This document shows positions 1 through 11,854 of a stretch of 64,000 bases of DNA, piece by piece. Made by a program: the position numbers and the translations under genes. The DNA is taken from the NCBI RefSeq assembly GCF_001649575.2, contig NC_051445.1, forward strand, positions 4,044,710-4,108,709, in the 5' to 3' direction. The first letter of the stretch is position 1. Every line of letters begins with the position of its first letter. Under the pieces are notes generated by a model. The model saw nothing but the letters and a program-made list of their open reading frames with translations, searched no databases and was not told the DNA's origin. The stretch comes from Kryptolebias marmoratus. Its lineage: Eukaryota; Chordata; Actinopteri; Cyprinodontiformes; Rivulidae.

Positions 1-186
1 GGAACACTGTGTCCAATATTTATGTTCATCATAAGGGGTCTTTGGGCTGCACTTCGTCGGGCCCCTCACCTAGGACCTGTCTGCCTTGGGTGACCCTACT
101 AGGGGCATGAAGCCCCTGACAGCATAGCTCCTAGGATCATTGGGACACTCAAACCCCTCCACCACGATAAGGTTTGCATTAACATA
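1..186 (+). mobile_element. LINE 3' fragment (truncated non-LTR retrotransposon)
   Basis: The stretch is GC-richer than the DNA that follows. It holds phrases I recognise from the 3' part of an abundant fish LINE: CTAGGGGCATGAAGCCCC, followed by a block around CCTAGGATCATTGGGACA and CCACCACGATAAGG. The similarity stops abruptly near 186, where plain AT-rich DNA begins. The window edge cuts the left side, so the upstream part is unseen. No reading frame of use remains. The assignment to a LINE is from memory of the family; the clade is not certain. Confidence 0.5.
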
Positions 187-1115
187 TAGTGTATTAATTC
201 TTACCACTATGAGCAGACATTGTACAGCCCAGCTTTATTTACTGATTATACTGCAATATAATTTATGTGTACATTAAACAAAAATGGTGTGTTGTAACAA
301 ATTTGTGTGCCTAATAAGCCTCAATAGTTAACAAATCCTGCAGGTTTTCTGAGCTGCAGTGTATTCAACTGGGCGCAATGTCATTTCCAGCTCAGTGGTC
401 CAATTTCTGAGGCAAATGGAAGATGTTTTATGTTAGCACTTACAAACTAATGAATTTTTTAGTTAAAGCTTTCAGGAATTTGGAACCTTTGAATTTTCTG
501 CAACAAAAACACTGCAATTCAAGTCCATTTAAAAAAAAATTTTTTTGTTTATGTTCTTCATTTATTGAAGCCTGTATTAAAACTTTGATAACCACAATCG
601 ACTCAGAGATGTACACTGCAGATTCTGCTTTAGCTGCTCACAGTTAATAGCAATTATCCCAGGTTTCATTTTGTGCGGAGCACAGGCAATTTGTCTAAGA
701 AAGACAGGGAATGCTATTTCTAATTAGACAAAGCAGATGGTGTTGTGGCAAGTCACTGTGTTGACTCATGGCATATTTCCTCGGAAATACGCAAAAAAAT
801 CATCCACTCTAGCAAGAGTGAGACTCCAAGCCTTGCTGGTGCTCCCTGGAGATTAAACTGGTTTTTACACACATTAAGCAAAGCAGGAAGTCACAGAAAT
901 GTCTGCTTCTTGATTAATTTTCTCATGGTCATTAATTCAACAGCATCATCATGACTCATCTCTTTATCCTTATGCCCCCCAAACAACTGGCTTTACTTCA
1001 TGTTCAATTATGGAGATAAGTAAAGTTTGGCATCTAATGTGTTTTTCACAAGCACAACTAATCAGCTTATATCAACACTAAAAATGTAGAAAAGGAGCAA
1101 AACATCAGTAAAACT
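187..1115. other. Unannotated AT-rich DNA
   Basis: No repeat family, RNA gene or coding exon was recognised. Frames of 74 codons (423-647) and 69 codons (745-954) have no protein-like features and are probably chance. Confidence 0.5.
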
Positions 1116-1700
1116 AAAGGTCTAGTATTCCATAAAGGAATGCATATTGCCCGCTACCTTTCAGTTTTTAAGATATTTTTATGTTGACCAACAATAATGT
1201 AGCTGTTTTGGTCAAACCTTGAAAATAACATTATGTGTGATTTTATACAATATATAATGTGATGTATTAGTCTATTAGTTGTAAATGACTGTCACCAAAT
1301 TTCAGCTCAGTATCTGTAAAATTCAGTGAGGTACGGACATTTTTGTGTTGTCTGATGTCGATTAGATGTGGCGACCGTCTTCAATTGGGTTGACTTCAAA
1401 AGTTGATCAGTTGAAATGTGCAGCCAAATTCTAGATCAATATCCATAAAATCGACTGATTTAAAGCTATTTTTGTGTATTTTTTAAGCTCAGTTGGGTGT
1501 TGAAGCCACCTTCTGTTGGTTGACTCCATAAATTAATTACTAGTAGATGTATATTCAATAATTATTGTTGCAAGTTTCATTATAATTTATCCAGTGGTTC
1601 ATGAGCTATTTTACTAACAGAAAGTCACATGAACACATGCACTTAGAAACAGGTAAAGACTTTGCCCTCCTTTTACCTTTCAGTAGCAGATGATAAAATA
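1116..1700 (+). repeat. Family A interspersed repeat, copy 1
   Basis: This begins with the family's left end (AAAGGTCTAGTATTCC, then AAGGAATGCATATTGCCC). It continues through the internal phrases CACCAAATTTCAGCTCAGTA and TTCAATTGGGTTGACTTC and ends after a block like CCAGTGGTTCATGAGCTATT, ACTAACAG and a trailing AGCAGATGATAA. Internal segments are partly duplicated: two 'GGTTGACT' modules and two 'tatTTTTGTGT' modules. I recognise the sequence as a widespread fish repeat but cannot assign it to a superfamily; no protein is encoded. Confidence 0.7.
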
Positions 1701-1702
1701 AG

Positions 1703-1935
1703 CAGTGGTGGACAGTAACGGAGTACATTTACTTGATTACTGTACTTAAGTACATTTTTTGAGAATCTTTACTTTACTTGAGTAATTTTTTGGGGGGGAA
1801 CTTATAACTTTCACTCCACTACATTTCAAAATCAAATATACTACATATCTAGTAAACTAGTCGTTACTTCGTGGTACTAGAGTCAACCTTAAACCTCGGC
1901 TCCATAGTGAAAGTGTGATTTCACGAGTTTCCTGG
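1703..1935 (+). mobile_element. Tol2-like hAT transposon end
   Basis: The start CAGTGGTGGACAGTAACG and the alternating blocks ACTTGATTACTGTACTTAAG and TTTACTTTACTTGAGTA match the subterminal pattern of Tol2-type hAT elements, where short ACTT/AAGT motifs serve as transposase sites. Then comes the common fish continuation CTTTCACTCCACTACATTTC. No matching inverted end was found within the next 800 bases, and no transposase frame is present. It is therefore a truncated or solo end of a non-autonomous copy. It directly abuts family A copy 1. Confidence 0.7.
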
Positions 1936-2784
1936 GAAATTCAGACTGACAAATGAAACATATGTTTATATTAAAACTACTTATGTTACATCACACGTAC
2001 AGTATTTGTCTATAGTGTCGAGTCACTGACATTTAAGAGGTTAAAGTAAAACTGAATCCTGCCAATTCATGGCGTAATAATAAATGTGGGAAATCTAATA
2101 GAATGAATAACAAATCATTTTACTTATTTTTGCAGAGCAAAGAGACTTTCAACAAGATCAATAACAAATTGCAACAGCAAACATATGGGATTATGTCACA
2201 GTTTGTTGCACTCTGATGATACTTTAAAGTAACCCATGAGTTCCTGAGCCCGCACTGAAATATCAAACAGAGAAAAAAAATTAAAAAGGAGAAATTTTCA
2301 CACAACTCTACAAAAAAAAAGAAGATTTAAAGCTGGCGCAGAAACAGTAGAAGCAAGTTCTCCAAAAAAACGCTGGGAGAAATGAACTGAGGCGTACAGT
2401 GGATCTATGCTGCCCTGGTTTCCACAGGTCAGTGATGGATGGAAGTCAGCAGATTGCTTTAGCTCAGACCGATTCATCTGTGACATCTATTTCTAATGGC
2501 ATCTGTGTTCCACGTGAATCAAACCTAACACCGTCTGACAGGAACATATGTTCTGTGACGTGCCGGCATGAGTCTGGCTCTCTAGGCTCAGCTCTTTGGT
2601 AGCAATGAAAACGAAGAATCGTTTCATTGGTACTCGCTCAGATATTCAGTTGATTCTCATCTGAAGTTCCTGAAGCCCAACACACATTCCTACAGGCAGA
2701 AAAATGTTCAAATGCAGGAATCCTTCGTTTTACACCAAGAATCCTTTATTTTACATCATACAAAAACACAAATAAGTCCAAATC
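1936..2784. other. Unannotated DNA between two repeats
   Basis: Unique-looking AT-rich sequence. No exon, RNA or repeat was recognised. Short frames at 2298-2486 (-) and 2399-2602 (+) overlap each other and look like chance. Confidence 0.45.
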
Positions 2785-3140
2785 ATAAACCCAAATCAGA
2801 TCTAGATTCAAATCCAGTTAAAATCAGTTCAATCCCTATTATAATGCAATACAATCACATACAATTTATTATAAAATGCCAATTATTTAAAGTTGTCTAT
2901 CTAAGAAGGCCAGCTGATTGCATCAATCTTCACTTCTTCACAATCCCCCATCCTGAGCAGTGCACTGGCAACCATGGAAAGGAACAACTCCCTTTGAAAC
3001 AACAACAGGAAGGAACTTCCAGCAGAACCACAACCAGGCTCAGGATGGGCGGCCATTTGCCTCAGAAGGGTGGGGTTTGACAGGACAAGACAGAAATGCG
3101 GACGTACACAGAAGGGTTGGTTCAGGTCTAGTTCCTATGC
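2785..3140 (-). mobile_element. LINE 3' UTR fragment (family B), copy 1
   Basis: Read on the minus strand this is the 3' UTR of a fish LINE whose coding end is seen at 43.6 kb and 32.8 kb. Diagnostic phrases on the plus strand are CCATCCTGAGCAGTGCACTG, a CATGGAAAGGAACAACTCCC block, TTCCAGCAGAACCACAACC and GGCTCAGGATGGGCGGCC. The same order recurs at 48.8-49.1 kb. The open frames here (2712-3080, 2960-3190) run through the UTR and are not genes. Confidence 0.7.
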
Positions 3141-3607
3141 AAAAAAAGACAAAGAAAAACACAAGAAGAAGGATGATTGAATATCAATGAAGTATGTAAA
3201 TGTACGTATATTTTGTTTTCTCATTTGAATATTTTGTGTTTATTTTTGATTTAGCTTTTTATGTCAATCCCATTTACTTTTTTTTGCTGAGCTTACAACT
3301 GATACAGCAGAAACAGAAACACCATCTTTTATCTTGTCAGAATCTGGTGTCCACATCATGGTCACAGCTCATTTACCATTTGTTTGGTTTGAGATTAAGG
3401 TGTGTGATGGGAGAAGGCTCAAACAGAGATAAGACATGGGCTACACTGTTTGCTAAGCTCGCCTTCCTCACCCCTATTCTGTTTTTTTTTTCTTTCCAGA
3501 TAAAATTTCATCCCCATAATGCCTTGCTCAGGTTTTCAACAGTAACATAAACTGTGATATTTTTCTTTTTGAATATTTATTGTCCGCAAAAAAGGTGAAA
3601 GGTTAAT
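3141..3607. other. Unannotated AT-rich DNA
   Basis: T-rich unique sequence. The frame at 3200-3550 (116 codons) is rich in F, L and Y from T-runs and lacks family features. Confidence 0.4.
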
Positions 3608-3950
3608 AATGTTTTTGCCCCGTATCTATGAGCATTTGTTTTGTATGTTTGTCGTGTTACCAAAATATCTCAGGCTTGGTTTTAATGAAGCTCTGTGAAG
3701 CTAACCGTTGGTTGTACATCGACAACTGGTTAACTTTTGGAGTCAACTCAATTTGAGATGGCTGCCACAGCTAAGCAATGTTAATAAACCCCAAATATAG
3801 TTATAACACAGCTAAAGTTGGATGTAGTAGCAGCTGAGAGTCATTCTGAACAGATAATCTGAGCTCTAATATCTTGTAAGGTCTCAAAATACTGAATGCC
3901 ATAACGTTATTTCAAGGTGTAACCAAAAATGGCTACAACTCCAAGAAGTC
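3608..3950 (-). repeat. Family A repeat, copy 2 (partial)
   Basis: This is family A in reverse. It starts at the tail (GTTTTTGCCCC), then TACCAAAATATCTCAGGCTT, TTGGAGTCAACTCAATTTGA, GATGGCTGCCACAGC and GTAGTAGCAGCTGAGAGTCA, ending in CAAAAATGGCTACAACTCC. The family's left end is missing. Confidence 0.7.
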
Positions 3951-6015
3951 TCATAATATGGTAAATAATGTGTTATTCTTAACTTTATTTTATAATAATT
4001 CACTGATTTACTGACACTCTCAATGTCTTATTATTAAATATTATTGTTACTATTTACATAATTCTGCAACACTAATTATTATGATTTTTAGGGGGACTTA
4101 TTTTGGAATTTTGTGACGTTCACACTCATCTAGACTTTTACGCACTGCAACAATTTTTCTTCAGATTGTTTTTTTTTTCTATAAGAGATTAAATAAAAGC
4201 AGAGGTGCATTCAGAACATTTTAAATCTAATTTTTATCCTCTTCTCCTTATAATTCTCATTATAGTTGCATAATGCATTTTGAAATTCGCCTCTCCACCT
4301 TTTCGTCTGAAAAGGTCTTTATTCATTCAGAGAAGTGCCACCCCCTGCTCCTGATTTCCCACTGACTCAGCAAGACGGCATGAAATAACACTGCTTCAAT
4401 TTAGACGGCTCTTCCAATAACCAGATAGAGTTCAAAGGGTACTTAATCTCACCTGTCACTCAAATGGTTGGGAAGGGAGGCCGACATGAATGAGGAACAA
4501 AACGGAAACTGAAAGTGTTTGAGCGATAGAAGCACGTTGAGGTAAGCCAGAGGGCTTTGATTACTTTTCTCAGCAGATGTACTGGAAGGAGTCATCGTTC
4601 ACTTTAAAGAACACAGCTTGTGTTGTGTGGTTGGAGTTCACCGTCTGGCCACCGCTTCCATTTTTATTTTACCAAAACAAAAGCATGCTGAGATTGTAAT
4701 TAAAGTGCATTTAATCACATGCAAATAAATGCAGGAAGAATCGAGTCTGAACCCCAAATAATCTGTTTATTCTCCCGTGGTGCACAAAGGAATTGGAACG
4801 GAAAAATAAAAATCATTCTGTAAGTAGTAATAAAAAACAAAATGCTAATTTACAAAATTGTTACTTTATCTAAAGAAAAAATTGACATCTTTTATAACTA
4901 GCATGTTTTCTCTAGAATTTCCTGCAATAAAGTGTAAAATGGCCGCCAAAGATAAACATGAGAGATGATAAAATCACTGTAAACAGGGCAAAGTAAGTAG
5001 TAACTGTTTAAGTATTATCCTCTCATACCTAATCCCATGTGACTGTTTCTAATGTCCAAAGTAGATGTGATTTTTATTTACATTTTATTCATTATCACAG
5101 GCAGCCTCACAAAAAAAGGTACTGAAAACAAATGAGTCTTTTTATTATTATTTTGCTCCTAGGAGTTGAATATGATTAATGATTAAGTGGAAAAAAAAAG
5201 TTAATGAACAAAGCAGTTCCTAAATAATTATTATTCATGAAGATGGAAATTTTATCACCACCTACATGATAAACGCAAAATGTTAAAGTCCAGAACTGTC
5301 TGTATGTGATGTATGGCTTCACCAGTGAATGATTAGATGCCCTTTTCTTTTTTCATTCACCTTATAGGCCAAACGGTCCTAAAGCATTGCTCAATGTGAC
5401 AGTTGTAAAAATTCAATGCACTTTTCGTTGGCTACAGAAACAAAAAACACTGATTATATATAACTTTCTGTGCATTTCTATTTCAAACCTATTTATGTTT
5501 CAGTAAAAATAAAGAACTACTACCACAGATAATCAGAATTTGTGGCAACATCACAGAATTGCTTTACAGCTTTTAAACCCTTTGGTACAATTCTTTTCAT
5601 TCGTGTTTGAAAGATTGTGAGAAATTCCAGGTCTGTGAGATTCCTGGACAAATCTTGTAAAGCCTGACTGAACTCCCTCCATGGATTGTGGCTGAGGTTT
5701 AGGTTTGGGGAGTGCAAACTGCAGGCAAAACCTTCAGTTTATGCCTCTGATATGCCTCAGATATGTTTAGTCAATTTCATGATGAAGGCCTTCTTCTTTA
5801 TTCTGCAGCTTTTCTTTAAAGATGGGAATTAAACATTTTTTAAATCACCCCATTAATTCTTCTTCCAGTTAAATAGCTGTGCCACTGGCTAAAACCCAAA
5901 TCCAATGCCTGACAGAAGAACTGAGTACCAGTTGAAAACAAAATTACTTTTTCATCCCTTTGTTTTCTCATTTTTTGTTTTAAGTTCATTTTACCAGCCT
6001 ACATGACCTGTTCCC
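3951..6015. other. Unannotated, mostly AT-rich DNA
   Basis: No gene or repeat was recognised. A stretch of higher complexity lies at about 4340-4560. The remainder contains runs of T and A and simple A/T-rich sequence. Confidence 0.4.
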
Positions 6016-6310
6016 AAACTGCACTGGGCCCAGAGGCGGCTCCAGATATTTTTTTCTGCAGGTGCTAAGGGGGTGCTAAGCATTTTATTGAGGGTGCTAA
6101 TGAAGGATTATTTGTTCTTACAGTTCTCAACACACANNNNNNNNNNNNNNNNNNNNNNNNNNNNNNNNNNNNNNNNNNNNNNNNNNNNNNNNNNNNNNNN
6201 NNNNNNNNNNNNNNNNNNNNNNNNNNNNNNNNNNNNGTCGGACGCTGATGGGCTGAGATGGAGGTGCTCAACACAACGATTAAATGCAGGTGAGGCTTCA
6301 TGAAACTAAA
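6016..6310. mobile_element. Uncharacterised repeat-like segment around the gap
   Basis: CAGAGGCGGCTCCAGATATT followed by repeated 'GGGTGCTAA' phrases (6061, 6069, 6093) resembles ends of fish hAT-type elements with CAGAGGCGG termini. The gap removes the middle, so neither the second end nor the element length can be seen. Tentative. Confidence 0.3.
6137..6236. other. Assembly gap (100 N)
   Basis: Exactly 100 N, the conventional placeholder for a scaffold gap of unknown length. Reading frames that cross it are meaningless. Confidence 0.98.
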
Positions 6311-6889
6311 TTGCCTCACATTTCACACACTTTCTGACTCACAGAAACTAAATTAAGGTTTTAGACAAGTTTCCAGACATAACTATAACAGCTCTGAGAC
6401 CCTTTTAAGAGAAATTTGTCACATGTTCGAAATTTTGGCGTCACAAAAGCAAGGCTCTGCAACTCACGTGAGGAAATTGAGAACATTTGCAAAACATTCT
6501 GGAAACTCCCAGTGAATGTTTGTGATTTGTTGCCAACAGTCAAAGCCCGGTGAGACACAGGCTGTAGCGGTAACCCAAAAGTAACAAATATGCTTTTCAA
6601 CAATGTGTTGACTTCAACTGCCTTGAAACTGTTCAACACAAATGCTAAAACTCTGCAGTTAAAAGAATAGAATACTAATGACACTATTACATTACAGTAT
6701 TTATGGTCCCACAGCCCTATATACTATCTAAACTAAACTCCCAAAGATTAAAGCAGTAGGTTTTCTACACAGTTCACATTTTTCTCTAATGGAAAGTCCA
6801 TTGTATGAGTTGAAGGATCTGCATTAACAGAGCGATACCTTTGTTTCGGTCTGTGCTTCAACTCCTTAAGACCCATCAGTCCTTTCTGT

Positions 6890-6985
6890 TGCAGCATGAT
6901 AAATCAAGGCACCTAATCAGAGCATAAATATTCATGAGTCCTGCTCAGAGTGCTTTTGAAGGTGTTACTCTTTACAATAGCTTGG
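6890..6985. promoter_or_regulatory. Candidate conserved non-coding block
   Basis: High-complexity, repeat-free sequence with an octamer-like ATTCATGAG neighbourhood inside CATAAATATTCATGAGTCC. It differs from the low-complexity DNA around it. Conservation cannot be tested here; the call rests only on sequence texture. Confidence 0.2.
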
Positions 6986-7239
6986 TGCACAGCTTTCTGT
7001 GTGCTACAAATTCAGCAGTTTAATGGCAAAGGTTGAAGGGTGTAGGAGTGCAGTCTGTGGCGGAATTCACCATTTTAGTATTTAGAGCAAGTTCATCCCA
7101 TGTGATCACCCTAAACTCTGTTTTAAAAAAATATCACATACATTCTCCTCTTTCATTCATTTCTGAGATTGAAATATGAGGTGTCAAAACATGAACAATT
7201 ATGGAAAATCATAAATTTGTGACCAATTTGGGCAGGGGG

Positions 7240-7620
7240 AATTAGACTGTCAGCTTTCTGAGATGTATGCATTTTCAATTTGTCGTCTCTTAATGCCTGC
7301 CAGCTTTTCTCACCATACCGTTAAACTGCCATTTCTCCTTGTACTAATTGAACGCTCCCCCTGTTCTCGGCTCAGACCATCATGTATTGCTCATCTATCA
7401 TTGTTTGTTGGGAGCCCGTGTGGTTGTCCTTTACATTGACTTTGAGAGAGCACTTCATCTTATTTGTTTGTTCCCTGACATGAGCATGATGCACTCAACC
7501 AGGCCGACCATTTAGAAGCTGGGAACCGTTCAAGAACAGCCTCCCTCACCACGTTGCGTTGCCCCGTGCATTGGCTTTGCAATCGGCCTGCATACTGAGA
7601 TCATTTGTCATTTGTAAACT
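7240..7620. promoter_or_regulatory. Candidate conserved non-coding block
   Basis: About 380 bases of balanced base composition, with no simple repeats, no similarity to other parts of the window and no usable reading frame on either strand. It lies in a repeat-poor interval (6.3-7.95 kb). That texture is what conserved enhancers in fish gene deserts often show, but it is not proof. Confidence 0.25.
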
Positions 7621-7957
7621 AAAACTATTTACCGCTGGCATCTAATTTACTAAAAACATAAGCTACAGAAAACAGAAGGCAGAGTGGCACAGACCTGCAA
7701 TCTATAATGCACCAGAAAGGGCTGCATTTCTCTCCAGTCATTTGTGTTTTTGGGACGTAGCGAAGCACAAACTAATTCATCTAAACCTAATGCATTGTTA
7801 GTTAAAAGGGTTTCAGATGAGTGATGGAAGCTGCCATTTATTGTCACTACAATGTGAGTTACAAAACTAAAATAATTATTAAAGATTTTTTTAGGATGGT
7901 TAATGAAAAAAACAATAAAAGTTCAAATTAATGGATAATGGCATTTCAAAACAAAAT

Positions 7958-8690
7958 AAAGGCCTATTCCTCAAAGGAATGCAAACTGTCTGCCGATTTC
8001 ATTAGTTTTAGATTAAGATCATCCTATGTTGAGTTATAACCATTTTAGGTATGTGAGATATCGTGTTATATCTCTTGTGATCTCACATGATCTGTTAGCA
8101 CTTGGAATTTGTGTCGCGAATGACTGTCAGCTACTACCCCACCAAATTTTAGGTCAGAATCTGTAAACCTCACTGAAGTATAGTCATTTTTATGTAGGGT
8201 AATGTTGATTGGCTGTGGTGGCCATCTTCAACTGGATTGACTCCAAAACAACAATCAGTTCTAGATTTACATCTGATAATTACTTTTGGAGAGTTTCACT
8301 GTTCATGAGATATTTTCCTAACAATCAAACAGGGTTGAATCTGATAATTATTACTAAGGTTTTAAGCAAAGATGTCGTGCAATCGGTTTACTCAAAGTAT
8401 GTTTTGGTGACGATGCTTAACACCAAATTTCAGCTTAATTTCTGTCATTTCTGGCTGTGTTATAGACATTTTTGTGTTTGCTAAGATCAGTTGGCTTTGG
8501 CGGCCATCTTCAACTGGGTTGATTCTCAAAGTTAATCAGGTGTAGATATCAACCCAATGCCTACTTTCTGAAAGTATCATTAAAATCTGTTCAGTGATTC
8601 GTGAGATATTTAGTTAATGGTACAAACAAACAAATACACACACACACACAGGCAAAAACATTCTCACCACTTGCAGCTTTTAAAGAGTTC
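7958..8690 (+). repeat. Family A repeat, copy 3 (dimeric, full-length)
   Basis: This starts at AAAGGCCTATTCCTCAAAGG. It contains two successive body units: 'GTGGCCATCTTCAACTGG' near 8217 and 'GGCGGCCATCTTCAACTGGG' near 8500. The first unit ends in GAGATATTTTCCTAACAATC, and a linker of about 90 bases leads into the second unit, whose end runs into a (CA)n tract at about 8637-8651 and the tail GGCAAAAACATTC. The 91-codon frame at 8209-8484 lies inside it and is not a gene. Confidence 0.75.
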
Positions 8691-9723
8691 AAAACTCACC
8701 ATGAACTTCTGCAGAAAAAAAAAAACTTCTCCTGCTCTTTATAACCATGAAAACATTGGGTGGTAGTGATTATTATACAGCCAGCACAATCGCTTTCAAA
8801 TTTAAATACAATATAAGCCTCAAATAAGGGTAAATAACAAAACTTTTTTCTGCCTCAACTTAAAGCATTAGTTCTAAAAAAAATAAAATCTACTCAAACA
8901 CCAACTGATTACTCTCTTTGAAAAGCAATTCTTCTCATTCTCTAAGCTGTGAATGTGATTGGCATCAGAGCATGGCATTTAGAAACAGTTCCGCAGCTTC
9001 AAATCCACACACCAAATGCAGCATTAAATGTCTCTGCATCAAGGTCACTGCTTCGATCTGGCTTGTTGCTGCTGGGTTAGAGTAGGAAAAAAAATCAGTT
9101 TCATGTATATCTGATAATATTCATTGTTTTGGACACTGAACAACAGTATATCTTTAGTCTGGTGGTTTATTTTCTCCTCTCCATGAGAATCTGCGAAGGA
9201 GGAGAGAGCTCTAATCAAAACTGCAGGGCAGCTCTTGCAGGATCCAAATATTTCTCTGAGGGACAGAAGCCCAAGACGGAGGCGAAGTGACCTCGGATGA
9301 AACCAACTCAACCTCTGACCACTTTGAGTCGCTGAGGGCAGTGAAGCTGCAGCCAGGCTGAGGCAGCATGAAGAGAGGAGAATTAACTTCAAGGACAGCT
9401 CAGATGGTGAACAACAGTAGATGGGAACATGGCTGCAGGATTTAGGCTGCATGTGGTGAGCTAGAACAGTTCTGTTGTTGTGCATTTTCTTATTAACCGT
9501 CACATATTGGGTTAGAACAGTCTGACAGGGCCACTGGCAACGACGACAATGTTCGCATTTGCTCCAAATAAACATTTTCAAACACAAAATACAAACTATA
9601 TGAGGTATTGTGTACTGTTGTAAGAGTAGCAGACAGATTGTACCATCAAAACTGTAACAGATCGAAAAACTACAGCATCCAGGTTCATCACATTTGCATG
9701 TTTTTCCCCGATCAGTCAAGAAT
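8691..9723. other. Unique DNA with the window's longest open frame
   Basis: The minus-strand frame 9045-9719 has 224 codons, the longest here. Its translation has many Cys, Ser and Leu, no domain I know and no consistent codon pattern. Part of the interval (9180-9380) is GC-richer. I do not call it a gene: no splice-site framework or family resemblance supports it. Confidence 0.3.
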
Positions 9724-10310
9724 TAAAGGCCTAGTATTTCTCGAAGGATCGCATATAACCCACCACCTCTCAGATCAGAAATTTACAGAAGGTTGTATGA
9801 TGGAGTTACACAGAGCTGTTTTGGTTAAACCTTGTAATTTGTGCAATCTCATGCAAGATCTTGTGTGATCAGTTAGCTCTCAGAGGATATGATAGGGATG
9901 ACCCTGAACTACAACCACACCAGATTTAAGCACAAAGTCTGTAAAACTAACAGAGTTATAGCCAATGTTGTATTTGCAAATGTTAATTATCTGTGGCAGC
10001 CATTTTTAATTTTGTTGATTCCAATCGTTAATCATTTGTAGATGAACCAATAATTACAGATACTTTCTGAAAGTTTTATTAAAGTCCATCCAGTGGTTTC
10101 TGAGATATTTTGCTAACAGACAAACAAAGTTGGCACCAAAGGTTTACCTAAAACTGTCACACAATCACACCGAGAATGTGTTGTGAATGTCTCTCAGCTA
10201 TTCTCAGCTAATTCTTTTAAAATCTGTCCAGTAGTTCATGACATTTTTTTAATAACACGGCAGACAAACACACACATGCACACATACCTTTGGAGCCAGG
10301 TGATAAAAAT
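9724..10310 (+). repeat. Family A repeat, copy 4 (dimeric)
   Basis: The left end AAAGGCCTAGTATTTCTCG is followed by a body with the module TTTTGGTTAAACCTTG and a first right end (GAGATATTTTGCTAACAGAC). A linker with CACCAAAGGTTTACC leads into a second, internally deleted unit ending in GTAGTTCATGACATTTTT and an ACAAACACACAC tail. The linker aligns with that in copy 3, so the dimer form is inherited rather than two independent insertions. Confidence 0.72.
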
Positions 10311-11854
10311 ATGTTGCTTTAGTTTGGCTAATATGTCTTCATCACATCACATAAAACCACATTTCAACAGAGAATTTTAAGCATTTGATCCCTTAGCATT
10401 ATGATGTGCTGTAAAAGCAGCATTACTTGTGTTGTGGGAGTTATCAGGCTCTCACTGGGAAGATTTTGGTTAAACATGCTTCAAACCAACTTGCCTGGAG
10501 AATGCTCCTGTACTGGATATGCCTCTTGGGCACCAAATCAGAGTAGTGAAAAGATCTGCAGAAGCATGAAACCTAGCAGAGACATCTCTGAGTACAGTAT
10601 CAGTTTTCCTAAATCCAGCCATCGATTAGAGACACAGTCGATCCCTTGGAATTAAGCTTGCCAGGCCTAAAGCTTTAGAAGCTTGGCTAGCCTCTACTTG
10701 TGTTGACTGCACACTCACTGATGCAGCAGTTTAGCTAATATTTTGTTCTAAAATTAACCTGAATTTCATCATCTTAATTCAGTTTTCTGCTTAATCCCTA
10801 AATCCAGCTGGATAAGAGTGATTGCATAAAAACCACGTTGGCAGCCTTACAAGAAAAAAAGCAATGTGAGTCTTGTCAGCACATTAATGACGGGCTACAA
10901 TTACACGCACAGAAGTAATGCAGTGCTGCATTTAAACCCTCATTTGGATTACAAAGTGTATGTGAGCCCTTCTCTTCATGAGATACAGTTGCTCTGCTGC
11001 TTTGGGTAGGCAACAAGAGATGACAAAATACCCCAGTGCTCTGCACACCTGTGGTTTACCGTCCACAGACAGAAGAGTCTGCCAGTAAATCAGCAGGAAA
11101 CCACGAGAAAAGAAACATCCACCAGCCACCCCTCGCCTCATGGGCTGAGCATCAGGTTACCTCTTATGCAAAGTAAAGAATAATGCTACTTTTTTATAGT
11201 TTTAGTGTGCTGGAGCTCTGTTACTAACTCTGCACAATAGCTTTTATGTGTCAGATTAGATAGAGAGTATTTGGTCCCAAGTGCTTGGAGTGTTTCTCAA
11301 ACCACATGAGGTTGCCAGAAAGAAAATGTCAGTATCAGTAAATGGTTCACATGATGCCGGGTGTCTTGATTTAACTTGTCAGGAGATCACATAAGGAGAG
11401 CAGTATGGGTTGTCTAAACTTTTTAAAATCTTGACTTTTCGATGCTGAGTGCAGATGAGGGACCTGTGTGACTCTATTGGTCTGCATTTCTTTGTTTCCA
11501 GACACAGATTTTAAACATGACAAAAAGCCTCAAATGGTTGGTTTCTGAATAATTAAATACCATGCCAGTTAAGGTATTATTAAGATTTTCATGCATTAGT
11601 GATGCAAATCTAAAGCAGATATTTGAAAAGCAGCAACAAAAAATGAAAATCAAAGACTGTCATAAACTTACTTGAAGCTAAAAAAAAGTCAAGGCTGTTG
11701 CATGTCTGCAGAAGTTAAAAAAAACCCGAAAAACTATTTGACACATGCAAGAGTGAAGAGCTTATATACATTAACTACTTTCAGCATTTAAAATAACTGA
11801 TATTTTAAACCTGGGAAGACATTGGCTAGTTTAATGACTGGAGACAGGAGCTAA
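10311..11854. other. Unannotated DNA with one candidate conserved block
   Basis: No gene or repeat was recognised. At 10855-10945 a high-complexity segment with an ATTAATG homeobox-like core (AGCACATTAATGACGGGC) stands out as a possible conserved non-coding element. The rest is ordinary AT-rich sequence. Confidence 0.3.

Noticed and set aside
2712..3190. Overlapping frames of 122 and 76 codons
   Set aside because: They largely overlap the LINE 3' UTR of family B; the same words occur at 43.9 and 49.0 kb without a conserved frame.
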